A stretch of 64,000 nt of DNA from assembly GCF_036785885.1 (NCBI RefSeq), contig NC_092323.1, positions 7,758,501 to 7,822,500 on the forward strand. Reading direction: 5' to 3'. Positions within the stretch are counted from its first letter, which is position 1. Every line of letters starts with the position of its first letter. Source of the DNA: Coffea arabica (lineage: Eukaryota; Streptophyta; Magnoliopsida; Gentianales; Rubiaceae). The notes below the pieces were generated by a model, which saw only the letters and a list, made by a program, of their open reading frames with translations, made no database searches and had not been told where the DNA came from. Position numbers and translations under genes: made by a program. Shown piece by piece: positions 1-9,895 of this stretch.

Positions 1-467
1 ATCGTGTTGATAGGTTTAGGAGGAAGAAGGGTTTAGTCTGGTGATTTGGCACGAGGACCGTGATGTTGGTTAACTTATTGGCTAATAACATTTGCAAGGA
101 ATCATCATATCTTGGTTCTGTATCCTTGGCTGTATTCTAGTGTCAAATAGCATCATTTGCATCTACGGGGGATGCTCTTAGGTGAGGCAGAGAAGAAATA
201 AGAATTTCTGTCTTCTTTTACCTCCTTTTCTGCTTTGTACATTCAACTGTGATTTTGATTTGAGAGCAATATAGTTTCCGTTTCCATTTCCATGTACGAG
301 TTAACATGTTTTTGTACATCATTCTGTCTCTTTACTTTTGGCGTTCTGTTATTTTAAGTTCAGTTGCTTCAGTTACAAATCTATACGCTTTGGCTACCAA
401 TCCCTAATCCTCTTGCCTTGTGACTAAAACGATCGAGTGGATTTATTGTTTTAAGCAGTTATAGAAC

Positions 468-498
<31 letters not shown>

Positions 499-1100
499 AA
501 CATAGGGTTACAAAGAAGAGGAGTGCGTAGTCAGACCTGAAAATGATGGCAAAGACCGTTCGACTGGATGACTCTGTTATACTTTCTTCATTTCTTCAAT
601 ATTTATGTTTAGGCCGGTTGACCAGGATGATGGAATAACAAAGCCAACGAATTGGAAAAAGAGAACAGGGAATCAACAGCGGCCAAGATATTTCGTACAG
701 CCCATCTTGACCTTTCTCAAGAATACAACAACATGGCAAGTCACTACACGAAGCTGGGAGATGGATCAAATTCAACTTATATTTAGTAGAAAAAATTAAA
801 AAAAAAAAAAAGAAATGAGATTAGCGAATGTAGTAGTCCACTGACCAATTATTGACATTTATTGACATTCACGGGAGAATATTTGATTAAATGCATTAGA
901 CTGTTTTACCATCAGACTTTGTCAATGTCCAAGCCATTCACCCCACTTGAGCAATGCATCCAAAGTTCAGGGATGGCTTCATTTTCCTTGTGAGAAACCA
1001 GTAACAATAATATGTCCTTCTTGTCAAGATAATTTTTGTGAATGTAATTCCGGGATCCACTTCGCTTTTTTCCTGGCTTTTTTTCCTCCGTGTAAATGAT
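1..1100 (+). repeat. 5' flank of a lost LRK10L unit (unit 0)
   Basis: Positions 1-400 are a diverged copy of the sequence upstream of the two ectodomain-A exons (about 2,410-2,800 and 21,325-21,680). Shared phrases include the GTGTTGATAG start, GAGGACCGTGATGTTGGTTAA and a CAAATAGCATCATTTG stretch. It is therefore the old promoter-side flank of an earlier LRK10L unit whose body is mostly deleted. Positions 500-1,100 hold no gene that I can support. Confidence 0.6.
467..500. repeat. C(22)A(12) homopolymer pair
   Basis: A run of 22 C is followed directly by 12 A. It is low-complexity sequence and prone to length error in sequencing. Confidence 0.9.
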
Positions 1101-1540
1101 GCATCTGAAAGGTTTCCTTCCAACCCTTTCACTCGTTTATACTCACAATCTTCACTTTAATTCACATCCCAAGATCTTTCTGCCAGAATCAGCACTGTGT
1201 AACCTGTGGGGTGCCCTATCAGTGTGGAAATATTACCTTCACTTGTCCTTTCTGGGGTGAGAATCGCCCAAATTCTTGTGGGCTTCCAGGTAAGTTGCCA
1301 AGCTAACATTCCTAGGCTCACGGTTCCACCTGTTTCGCACCGTATCCTCTTCCCTGTGGATACCACCACGAGCACTCTCATTGTTGCCAGAGATGATCTT
1401 TGGAGTGATAACTGTCCTCAATTTCTCCATAACACCACCTTCAATTCCAACTTCTTCAATTATCCTAAGAACGTCTATAACTTAACTCTGTCCTAAAATT
1501 GCACCACTCCTCCGAACCTAGCAGAGCAGCCACCAAATCA
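1101..1540 (+). pseudogene. LRK10L ectodomain exon A remnant (unit 0)
   Basis: An ATG near 1,101 aligns with the start of exon A at 2,991. The reading continues through recognisable GUB_WAK_bind pieces: CGNITFTCPFWGENRPNSCG, then ARDDLW and CPQFLHNTTFNSNFFNYP. It corresponds to roughly the first half of exon A (2,991-3,747). The frame is broken in several places and a stop follows near 1,495. The change around 1,287 creates a perfect splice-donor string (CCAG|GTAAGT) that the intact copies lack. No kinase follows before the next unit begins, so this is a dead relic of an earlier tandem unit. Confidence 0.75.
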
Positions 1541-2215
1541 GTTTGCTTGCTTGGTGAGGATGGTCATCCCGGCTCGGTTTTACCGAGACGGTCTTCCCGC
1601 CTACAGATGTTTGCGGTGGTCTTATTGGGGCGGCCTTCATCTATTATGGTGAGAAATTTTCCTCATTTGAGCAAGCTATGGAGAAAAGGGACTTGGTCTT
1701 CTCTATACAAAGGTGTACCCACACGGCATCCTTCCTACATTCATGACTTTTCGCGTGTGGACTAAATGAGAGTTCATAGCATAACAATAATGCTATTTGG
1801 TAGCATAACAATAATGAGAGTTCATAGCATATCATTTCAAAATCGACTAATTTGCTGTGCCCCAAAATTTGAAGTTCAAAGAAGAATGAAGTCTAACAAT
1901 AAGTCTCGTCATCAATCTCACCCTTTATCTACTGCAGTTATTAGTGGTCTTGACAAAAAAAAGGAATATGTTAAGCAAGAATTCATTGGATTTTCGAAAT
2001 CCATCAAGAATTAAAGCAGCTCGCCAACCAACAAAGTAACTGGTGCTCCTAGGCTTGGCTTTGGCACGGAGTAGTTAGTACTTAGTAATGCACCCTCTGA
2101 AAATGCATGCATATCAGCAGCTCCTCCTAGCATTCATCATTCCACAGTCCTGCATCAATATTACAGCATTGATATATGCCGTACACAGATTTCTACACCA
2201 GTCAGAAACGAAATT
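1541..2215 (+). pseudogene. unit-0 tail with remnant of the third LRK10L gene
   Basis: Positions 1,730-2,000 resemble the block downstream of the intact kinase exons (11,640-11,860 and 26,860-27,060), including the CATGACTTTT..CGTGT.GACT phrase and the CTCRTCAATC..CC.TTTAT phrase. Positions 2,050-2,215 resemble the start of the third LRK10L gene (ATGCA..TATCAGCAGCTCCTCCT, then a piece reading like its SLTYAVRR segment) with a large internal deletion. No open frame survives. It shows that unit 0 once had the same gene order as copies I and II. Confidence 0.55.
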
Positions 2216-2990
2216 AGTGTAGTGGGGCTAATTCTTTGGGTGAATTTTTACTAGTCAACAATCGAGCATTCCTTAGCGTTTTGGAAGTGCATTTCAGCTA
2301 TTATTAAACTATATTCATGGTTTGGGGAACAGCGAGACCTGACGTTCCAGAAGCTGTTTAGATAGTCGACTTGAAAAGTCTAAGAAGCCAAACATGACTG
2401 AGGAGTCTTGGGAGAAAAACGTGTTGATAGAGGCTTAGGAGCAAAACGTGTTGATAGAGGCTTAGGAGAAAAACAGGGTTAAGTCCGCTGATTTTCCGTG
2501 AGGACCATCGTGTTGGTTAATTTATTCACTTGGTTCTGTGACTTTGGCTGTAGTCAAATAGCATCATTTGGATCTAGTGGGATGCACTTAAGTGAGGCAG
2601 CTGAGAGAAAATAAGGATTTGTGCTGTGTAAACTCAACCGTGTCATTTAGTTTTGAAAGCATTTTAGTTTCTCTTTTTACATGTTTCCATGCATATATGA
2701 ACTTGTTTCCATGTATATTGGGTTCTTCACTTTCCGTTGTTTCAAGTTCGGTTGCTTCACTTTCATTAGCGTAAGCTACCATACTCTGCCTCTGTCTTTG
2801 GATATGAATACTTAACCAAACAAAGACAGGCTCATCATCTTAGTCAAAAGCCCCAAAGGTCAAGTTCTTCAAGCTAAAACGGCTTCACTGAAATATCTCT
2901 CGTGATCTATTCCCACCAAATGAACTGGGAGCAACATTTCCAACTTGCAAACTCTTCCTAGTTCCTACCCTTCTTTCTCTCTGTCCAACG

Positions 2991-3815
2991 ATGCATTCCG
3001 AGGATCGCCTTCCAACCCTTTCGTTCTTTCTGATGATCACCAGCTTCACTTTACTTCACATCCCGAAATCTTTCAGCCAGGATCAACAACAATTTGAAAC
3101 CTGCAGTGAGCCGTTTCGGTGTGGAAATATTGACTTTACTTATCCATTCTGGGGTGGGGATCGCCCGGAAAGTTGTGGCTATCCAGGTTTGAATCTAAGC
3201 TGCCAAGGGAACGTCCCTCGGTTTACGGTTGGCCCCCTTGCATACCGGATTCTCTCCTCTGTAGATACCTCATCTCAAACTCTTACTGTTGCCAGAGACG
3301 ATCTGTGGGATAATAATTGTCCTCAGTATTTCCTTAACACCACCTTGAATTTCAACATCTTCAGTTACCCCAACACCGTCGATAACATCATTCTGTTCTA
3401 TAATTGCACTACTGCCAACATCCTTCAACAGCCAAATCAGTTTAATTGCACTGTCAATAGCACCACACCAACTGCCAATTTTTTCCAGACAAGTAGTGCA
3501 GCCAACAGCAACACACGTAGTGCTTGTACTGATAACATCAGGGTTCCCATTAATCGCGCCGCATTTCCGAGTCTCTTCAGTAATACGGCCATATTCAATA
3601 CTACGGATCTTCGAGCCGCACTTACCACCGGCTTTCCTTTGCGATATGAAGCAAATAATACAGCCTGCAATAATTGCTCTAACACAGGTGGCCGGTGCGG
3701 GTATGACACTCGTTCCAACTCATTTGCCTGCCATCCCAATAGAAATGGTACGCCCTCGTCATCCAAATCTTCAGTGTCAATTAGCTTGTGTAGTGGGTCC
3801 TGTTTGTTCTTTTAA
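2991..3815 (+). CDS. LRK10L ectodomain first exon A, copy I
   Basis: The exon begins at ATG 2,991 with a hydrophobic signal peptide (LSFFLMITSFTLLHIP, about residues 9-24). The cysteine-rich GUB_WAK_bind region follows, with ETCSEPFRCG, TYPFWGG and CGYPGLNLSC, then a WAK_assoc region ending CNNCSNTGGRCGYD. Many NxT/NxS sites suit an extracellular glycoprotein. The likely splice donor is ATG|GTACGC, with the exon ending at 3,747 in phase 1; the unspliced frame runs to a stop at 3,815 (274 aa). Phase 1 matches both the micro-exon at 6,302 and the kinase exon at 7,669, so it could be joined to either. The C-terminal CxC pair usual in the family is reduced to FACHP. It may be the first exon of a receptor kinase or encode a secreted ectodomain; the role in pathogen sensing is inferred from the family. 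Confidence 0.8.
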   Translation: MHSEDRLPTLSFFLMITSFTLLHIPKSFSQDQQQFETCSEPFRCGNIDFTYPFWGGDRPESCGYPGLNLSCQGNVPRFTVGPLAYRILSSVDTSSQTLTVARDDLWDNNCPQYFLNTTLNFNIFSYPNTVDNIILFYNCTTANILQQPNQFNCTVNSTTPTANFFQTSSAANSNTRSACTDNIRVPINRAAFPSLFSNTAIFNTTDLRAALTTGFPLRYEANNTACNNCSNTGGRCGYDTRSNSFACHPNRNGTPSSSKSSVSISLCSGSCLFF

Positions 3816-4574
3816 TCTCATGGCCAATTGATCGGTCTTTCTCTTCATTTTGCTAGGCTGTTAGTTATAGATCTCTCCTTCTATATGGCATCAGGGGTTG
3901 TTCTCATTATTTTTCCTGAAAGCCTGGTTAGGTATTCTAGACTTGTTTGTTAGTTTGTGGTATCTTCTTGGCTTCGCTTTCTTTCTCCTGATCTCCTTTA
4001 TTTTTAACTTGTTACATGGCGTGCTCATCCATCACATTTGCAGATACTTTTCCATTATTATGACATAAATCGAGAAATATGAAGTTTTATGCATATGACC
4101 ATTTGTTGTAGGATTTCTATACTATGCATTCTTTTTTGGTTGTTTCTGGTTCTTTGAATGAAAATGGTTAGTCCTCGTAAACCAAATGGTCCGATCTCTT
4201 GGTTTTTAGCGGATGTTGGGTGGATGAAGTTCAAAAGATAATTTGCTCTCAGATAGGCGTTATAGCCTTTCTTCTGCGTTTGATCTGAATATTTTCCTAT
4301 ATTCAGATTTCATCAGGAGAAAAGCTCTGGTGTTATTCCTCAATCTCGTGCATTCTTTACATCATCATAATTCCAGGCTTCCAGCCAAAAAAAAAAAAAG
4401 AAAAGAAAAAAATAATTCTTGGTAGTTTGCTGCGTTTGATCTGATTTTTTCTAATAAAAAGTGCAATTTTGATAAAGTACAGATAAAAGGAATGTCAAAA
4501 TGTGTGGGCGATTAATCTTTGAAAAAAAATCATTGGACTACAGCTGACTCTTTTTTTCCATAAATCAAAACGAT

Positions 4575-4744
4575 AGCTCTGTTTGGATTGTAAATTATTT
4601 GAAATATTTTTACTGTAACACTTTTTGTGATGTGATGTCTGTGAGATAAAAAGGTAATTGAGAAGATAAAAAGGTGCGTTGGAAATTGTAATGATGATGT
4701 AAGCAAATAAATTTTGGCTAATAAATCTCTATCCAAACAAACCA
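4575..4744 (+). mobile_element. MITE, GTTTGGAT-end family, copy I only
   Basis: This 170-bp non-coding element starts AGCTCTGTTTGGATTG and ends ATCCAAACAAACCA. It is flanked by GAT on both sides (4,572-4,574 and 4,745-4,747). Copy II (about 23,275) has the uninterrupted site AAAACGATATCAG, which confirms the insertion and its ends. A second member at 17,561-17,732, in reverse, is also flanked by GAT. The superfamily is uncertain; a 3-bp duplication would fit PIF/Harbinger or CACTA derivatives. Confidence 0.85.
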
Positions 4745-5020
4745 GATATCAGTTAGCCATCATTCGTAGTAGTAATAGAATTTTCTTCGTCGTCTTCCCT
4801 CCTCCAATAAACAATTTTTTGAAATCCCCCCCACCCCCCCCAACACGAGACCATCCTCATCCATGATTTGCATTAAGAAATAGAGAGAAAGTTGTCCCCA
4901 CAAAACATTCATTGCACTTCTCATGCACCACGTCGGTCAACCAATGACAGCGCCACCCTTTTACCAAAATGCCATCTCCTCCCTCCTCTCTCACTTGCAT
5001 TCCCGCTCTCCAGTTCCCAA

Positions 5021-5822
5021 ATGCCTTTCACTCTCACTCTCATTCAATCTCTCCTCGTCACACCAGTTATCTGCTTCGCCTTCTTTGCGTTGTCGTTTTG
5101 CGATGGCGTCGCCCCTACTGCCACCACTTTCATTAACTGCGATAAAACCTTCAACTGCGGCTCCATCACCAACGTCACCTTCCCCTTCACCGGGGGAGAC
5201 CGCCCCGACCACTGTGGACTTCCCGAGTTTAGACTCACCTGCCAGCAGCCCAACAACGTCGCCGAGTTGACTCACAACTCCGTCACTTACCGAGTCCTCC
5301 AACTCGATCAGACCCTCAAAAGATTGACCCTTTCCCGCTCGGACCTCTACAACAACACCTGCCTATCCCATTTCACCAATTCCACCCTCAATTCGACCTT
5401 CTTCTCCATCGGCGACCTGGACGACGATGCTTTGAGTATAATCTACCGGTGCAATTCCTCGGCTATGTCTATTAAGCCCCAGAATTTATTCAGTTGTAGT
5501 ATTCCCGGAGTGAACTTTACGGATGCTTATTACATAGTCGGGCCGATTCCCAGTGACCCCATTTTGAGATTCATTAATTGCAGCGTCAGTGTTACGGTGC
5601 CAATACTGAGGAGTGCTGGGGCGAGGCTCGTGAGTAATGAGATAAGTCTTTCTGAGGCTGTAATGCAGGTTTTAGCGTAAATTATAGCGACCTGTGTAAG
5701 AATAATTGTTCCGAGTGTACCCGGGTCGGTGGGCAATGCGGGTTTGATTCGGATTTGGGTCAGCCCGTCTGCGTTTGTGGGGGATAGGTTCTGTGCATTG
5801 GCACCTCCACCTCTTTCGGAAG
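5021..5822 (+). pseudogene. LRK10L ectodomain first exon B, copy I (frame-broken)
   Basis: The first in-frame ATG is at 5,021, giving a signal peptide (LTLIQSLLVTPVICFAFFAL) and then a GUB_WAK_bind domain (NCDKTFNCGSITNVTFPFTG, CGLPEFRLTC). The frame stays open to a TAA at 5,678-5,680. Copy II has GGG where copy I has GG (5,668-5,669), so one G was lost here. Further on, both copies have a G5 tract (5,779-5,783 here) followed by TAG; with one G fewer the reading would be CGDRFCALAPP and reach a phase-1 donor (GAAG|GTAGTC) at 5,822. The exon is therefore damaged at two points and at best yields a truncated secreted ectodomain. It has its own start and signal peptide, so it is an alternative first exon rather than a second internal domain. 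Confidence 0.75.
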
Positions 5823-6301
5823 GTAGTCAAAATGCTTCTGCAGCATTACAAGGTAGTAGTTTTGGTAAATTATTTGACTGCCTGGTTCCAAGACTCGGTT
5901 TTTGAATGTGTAGAAATTTAGAAACGGTAAGCTTATTGGCGTTAGCTGACACTTGAATTTTGGATGTCATTATTTTGATTTGTTTATTGTTGATCCTGAA
6001 TGATTTATGATGCTTGAAAGCGCTTGCATTAGTTCGTACGTGTCATGAGAAAATTATGCCGATGGCTTCACTAATCAATCCCTGATTGTTGATGGTTTTA
6101 TGATCATCCCATTTAGGTTTATCAATGTGGTTATCCATTTTATAGCATCTGCACATATTAGTGTGCTCTGCTACTCTGCCTGAACTTTCTTTTGTTCATA
6201 TAAGACTGGTTTATCACTTCGCATCCGCCTTACATCATTATGTGGTTTTTGTCTATCATATGTCTCAGTGCTAATGCTTCTTGGTGTTTTGATTCCTGTA
6301 G

Positions 6302-6331
6302 GCGGTAAAAGTGGTCTCGGCACTCCAGGAG
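6302..6331 (+). CDS. 30-nt phase-1 micro-exon of LRK10L copy I
   Basis: The segment lies between AG (6,300-6,301) and GTACTG (6,332). It is 30 nt long and splits as phase 1 to phase 1, adding G-GKSGLGTPG after a phase-1 upstream exon. The same length and phases occur at 24,674-24,703 (copy II) and at 28,335-28,364 in the intact gene. It links an ectodomain to the transmembrane/kinase exon. Identification rests on matched splice sites and phase, not on transcripts. Confidence 0.6.
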
Positions 6332-6414
6332 GTACTGCCTCATTCTAACTATGACAAACTCAAACTTATGCATCTGTGGTTATTGTCTCAGAGCAAAATT
6401 TGGTCTATTATGGT

Positions 6415-6690
6415 ACTAAGGGTTGTTCTCGTGATCGTTTCCTGAAATGCCCTCATTGTCCGGCAGCAGTCCTGACTTTCCAAATGATAAAGCAGCAAAA
6501 TCCACCCCACTTCCTTGGAAGTATAGAGTCCACCTAATGGCCGAACTTTTCTTGAACTCATAATCACATGATGCCAGTACTAGAACCTTTCCCGTTCTTT
6601 GTCGGCATTGAATTATGCTCGGCCAGGTGGCCGATGTGCGTATAGCATACATGCGAACTCATTTTCTTGCTAATGTTCTGATCTTCCATA
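6415..6690 (+). pseudogene. decayed ectodomain fragment inside the pre-kinase intron
   Basis: Positions 6,600-6,680 resemble the WAK_assoc end of exon A (about 3,670-3,740): CAGGTGGCCG, a TGCG..TAT stretch and CGAACTCATTT line up. Positions 6,415-6,450 resemble the sequence just after exon A (GGGTTGTTCTC...TTTCCTGAAA). It has no usable frame. Copy II lacks this part. It looks like a third, older ectodomain copy trapped in the intron. Confidence 0.4.
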
Positions 6691-7668
6691 TGATCTGTTA
6701 TGTCTTTGAAATGCAAGTTATGGGGTTTAAAATCCCCCAACCTACGCTCAAGAGTCCCTCCCCGATAGCCAACTTAGCTAAACCTTAGTTGGTTTTTGAG
6801 CACTATAATTTTTTTGAAATATATTGATAATTAAATTAAATGACAAATGAGCAGTACAGTTTAGATCACAAGTAAATATTATGCACCAAAAAGAAATGTC
6901 AACACTATGTGCAATATTAGTATGATACTAAACAATAAGTAATAAAACTTCTTTGACATTAATACATTAAAAATAATAACTTATTTGGTATAGATAAAAA
7001 AGATTACTAAATAAAATTAAATGCACATGAATAAAATTTTAAAAATACAATCAAAATAAGAATAATATTAATAGTAATGTCTCAAAAATTAAATTAATAT
7101 ATAAAGATACAATGAGTTGTTTTACTATCCTTTATGACTTGTTATTATTCTTTTTTTGTTTTTTCAATTATTGTAACCTTTGTCCACACTCAATAACTTA
7201 AAAGATTCGAAGACGTTCCTTTTTTTTGTCCCCTTAATTTTGCAATAACTAAAACTTAATGAAATTTTCTATAACTAAAAGGGTATCTTCAAGAAGTTGA
7301 GGGTTGTTGGGAGCAGTTCCCCAACCCCCCCCCCCCCCCCTCTCTCTCCTTCCACTCCCATTATTTAAGGCTCAGTTGGACATGATCCCTTACTAGGGTA
7401 AGTTACTTTAGTCCAACCAATAACTTCTACTAAATTAAGATTTTTAAACTCGCAGCCCGGAAGGTTGCCAAATCTGGGTGCCAGGTAAAAATACAAGTCA
7501 ATCTTGTTTGATACCAAGGACCTGAAAGAATCAAGGATTTGGATAAGAATAAGTCAGAAATTGTATTTTCAGAGGGGCAATGCTGTGTGACTGAGTGTAA
7601 ATCCTGTACTCCAGTCATCGAGTAATATGAAATGAATTAGAAATCCCTCATCCAAACTTCATTTGCAG
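6691..7668. other. AT-rich intron sequence before the kinase exon
   Basis: No coding signal is visible. The stretch is AT-rich and includes a C(16) run at 7,325-7,340. It is absent from copy II, where the micro-exon and kinase exon are less than 100 bp apart. Confidence 0.6.
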
Positions 7669-8813
7669 GCCTCTTGACTGTCGTTGCTGTATGTGTTGCT
7701 GGGATCATATTACTTGGGGGCATATTGTACTGCTTTCTCAAAAGGTGCTCATCGTGGGAAGCAGTGATCTACTGGAAGTCGGACGAAGGGAATAACCAAC
7801 AAGTCGAAGCATTCATGAGGAATTATGGATCAGTTGCTCCGAAGCTGTACAAATATTCAGAAATCAAGAAGATGACCAATTCATTTTCTAAAAAATTAGG
7901 ACACGGAGGATATGGTAGCGTGTACAGAGGTAAGCTATCTGATGGCCGTCTGGTGGCAGTAAAAGTCTTAAATGATACCACTGGAAATGGAGAAGAATTC
8001 ATCAATGAGGTCGCGAGTATCAGCAGAACTTCCCATGTTAATGTGGTCAATCTCTTAGGTTTCTGCTACGACAGGACTAAGAGGGCACTAATCTATGAGT
8101 TCATGCCTAATGGATCCTTGGATAAATTCATATATCAGAAGCGATCATCCGGGGATATGACTAAAGATTGTCAGTTGGAGTGGAAAACGTTATACGAAAT
8201 TGCGGTTGGCACTGCCCGAGGTTTGGAGTATCTACACAAAGGTTGCAACACAAGAATTGTTCACTTTGACATAAAGCCTCAGAACATTCTGTTGGACAAA
8301 GACTTCTGTCCCAAGATCTCTGATTTTGGTCTGGCTAGATTATGTAAACAGAAACAGAGTATATTATCAACGATTGGCGCCAGAGGAACAGCCGGATACA
8401 TTGCTCCAGAAGTATTTTGTCGAAATTTTGGTGGCATTTCTCACAAATCGGACGTCTACAGTTATGGGATGATGCTTCTTGAAATTGTCGGCTTGAGAAG
8501 GAAAATTGGAACTGATTCAGAACAAACAAGTGAGAGATACTTTCCAGATTGGATATATGAACATCTAGAACTTGGGAAGGACCTGGAGATTCAAGGTGTC
8601 GTGAATGAAGAGGAGGAAGATACTTCAAGAAAGATGATTTTAGTAGGACTGTGGTGCATCCAGACGAATCCAACAGATCGTCCATCAATGGGCAAGGTAG
8701 TTGAAATGCTGGAGGGTAGCCTTGAGCATTTGAAAATCCCCCCTAAGCCGTTTCCAGAGTCTCCTCCTGTGGCCAGGGAGTCCACCCAAGAATCTTGGAC
8801 ATCATCAATTTAA
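7669..8813 (+). CDS. LRK10L: LRK10L transmembrane + kinase exon, copy I
   Basis: The exon opens after TTTGCAG in phase 1 and encodes about 381 residues. A transmembrane helix ([20 protein letters not shown]) comes first, then a short juxtamembrane stretch and a complete Ser/Thr kinase: glycine loop [10 protein letters not shown], lysine in VAVKVL, catalytic loop [26 protein letters not shown] and the subdomain XI motif [15 protein letters not shown]. The residue before the catalytic Asp is Phe, so it is a non-RD kinase, a class often linked to immune receptors. The exon ends [10 protein letters not shown]-stop. It has no ATG of its own and must be joined to an upstream exon. About a dozen residues differ from copy II, and no inactivating change is visible. 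Upstream exon A is intact and phase-compatible; exon B is broken. Confidence 0.85.
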
Positions 8814-8921
8814 ATTTCATGATGAAATTGGGCCAGATAGCAAGTTCCTCGTTAACAGTGAGCAAAATTGAGGCGGGAACTATAATGTACAATTTTGTAC
8901 ATGCTGATTAGCCTTAGGACT

Positions 8922-9264
8922 ATTTCCCTCCCCCCTTTCTCCCACATCGGTCTAGTATAGAGTCGAGTGTGAGTGTTTAAGGTCTATTGAGGTCCCTTCC
9001 AGTCAGCAATTGTCTGGAAGTTGGACTTTAGTGGGTCCCTCTTAGATAACTTCCTTAATCCTATGCTAGAAAGAAGCAAGAGGCAGGGCGAGGGTTAATA
9101 GCTGGCTTAAGTCGAGTGTTTCTCTTCCCCTTTTCTCCCACATCGGTCTAGTATAGAGTCTAGTGTGAGTGTTTAAGATCTATTGAGATCCCTTCCAGCA
9201 ATTGCCTGGAGTTTGGACTTTAGTGGGTCTCCCTTAGATAACTTCCTTAACCCTGTGTTAAAAA
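8922..9264 (+). mobile_element. dimeric retroposon-like insertion, copy I only
   Basis: A 343-bp insertion is flanked by a perfect 16-bp duplication, GATTAGCCTTAGGACT (8,906-8,921 and 9,265-9,280). Copy II has the site once, at about 26,105. It contains two similar monomers, each starting near TTTCTCCCACATCGGTCTAG and including GGACTTTAGTGGGTC and TTAGATAACTTCCTTAA, and it ends in a short A tail (GTTAAAAA). The long duplication and A tail suggest LINE-type retroposition. I do not recognise the family and see no coding capacity. Confidence 0.75.
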
Positions 9265-9695
9265 GATTAGCCTTAGGACTAAAAGTTGCCATTTTGCTTG
9301 AGCCAATTTTCAACTGCAGTTTCACTTGTAGCTGCTTTTCATGTCTATACTGGAAAGTCAATGAGTTGCCTGCTCTACTAATCACCACATAATTTTGATT
9401 GCTACTCTTGCAGTCAAATCGGATATGCCCTGGTAATTACGTGCTACTATTATAAGCTTTCTGGCTTTAGATTCCTGACTTGTTCAAAACTACTACTAAT
9501 TAATTACAATCCAGATCCAAAAGATAATATGCACTTACATAGACTGAACTTCTTCTGTGGAAGATTCAGCGACGCGGACCTTGCACTGACGATTGCTTCT
9601 TGTAACCCCACAATTCCTATACCCCGGTGTCCTCCTGTCTTAAAATTTGCGCGTCTTTTTTCTTCAACAATAGTTTTGAAAGGGAGACTTGCAAC

Positions 9696-9836
9696 CAATG
9701 ATGGAGCCAAGGGGGGCAGAGAGGGGCCATGGCCCCCCTAAGTTTTGAAAATTTTAATTCATAATATGTAAATATGTGTGTAAAATAAAATTGGCCCTCC
9801 CTAAATTTTTATAATTTTAGTTTATATTATGAGAGT

Positions 9837-9895
<59 letters not shown>

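Noticed and set aside
605-799. Open frame on the + strand near the window start
   Set aside because: Short, biased composition, ends in an A-rich stretch, no recognisable motif.
3496-3831. Overlapping frames inside the ectodomain exons on both strands
   Set aside because: Shadow frames of the real exons; the signal peptide and cysteine pattern are only in the chosen frame.
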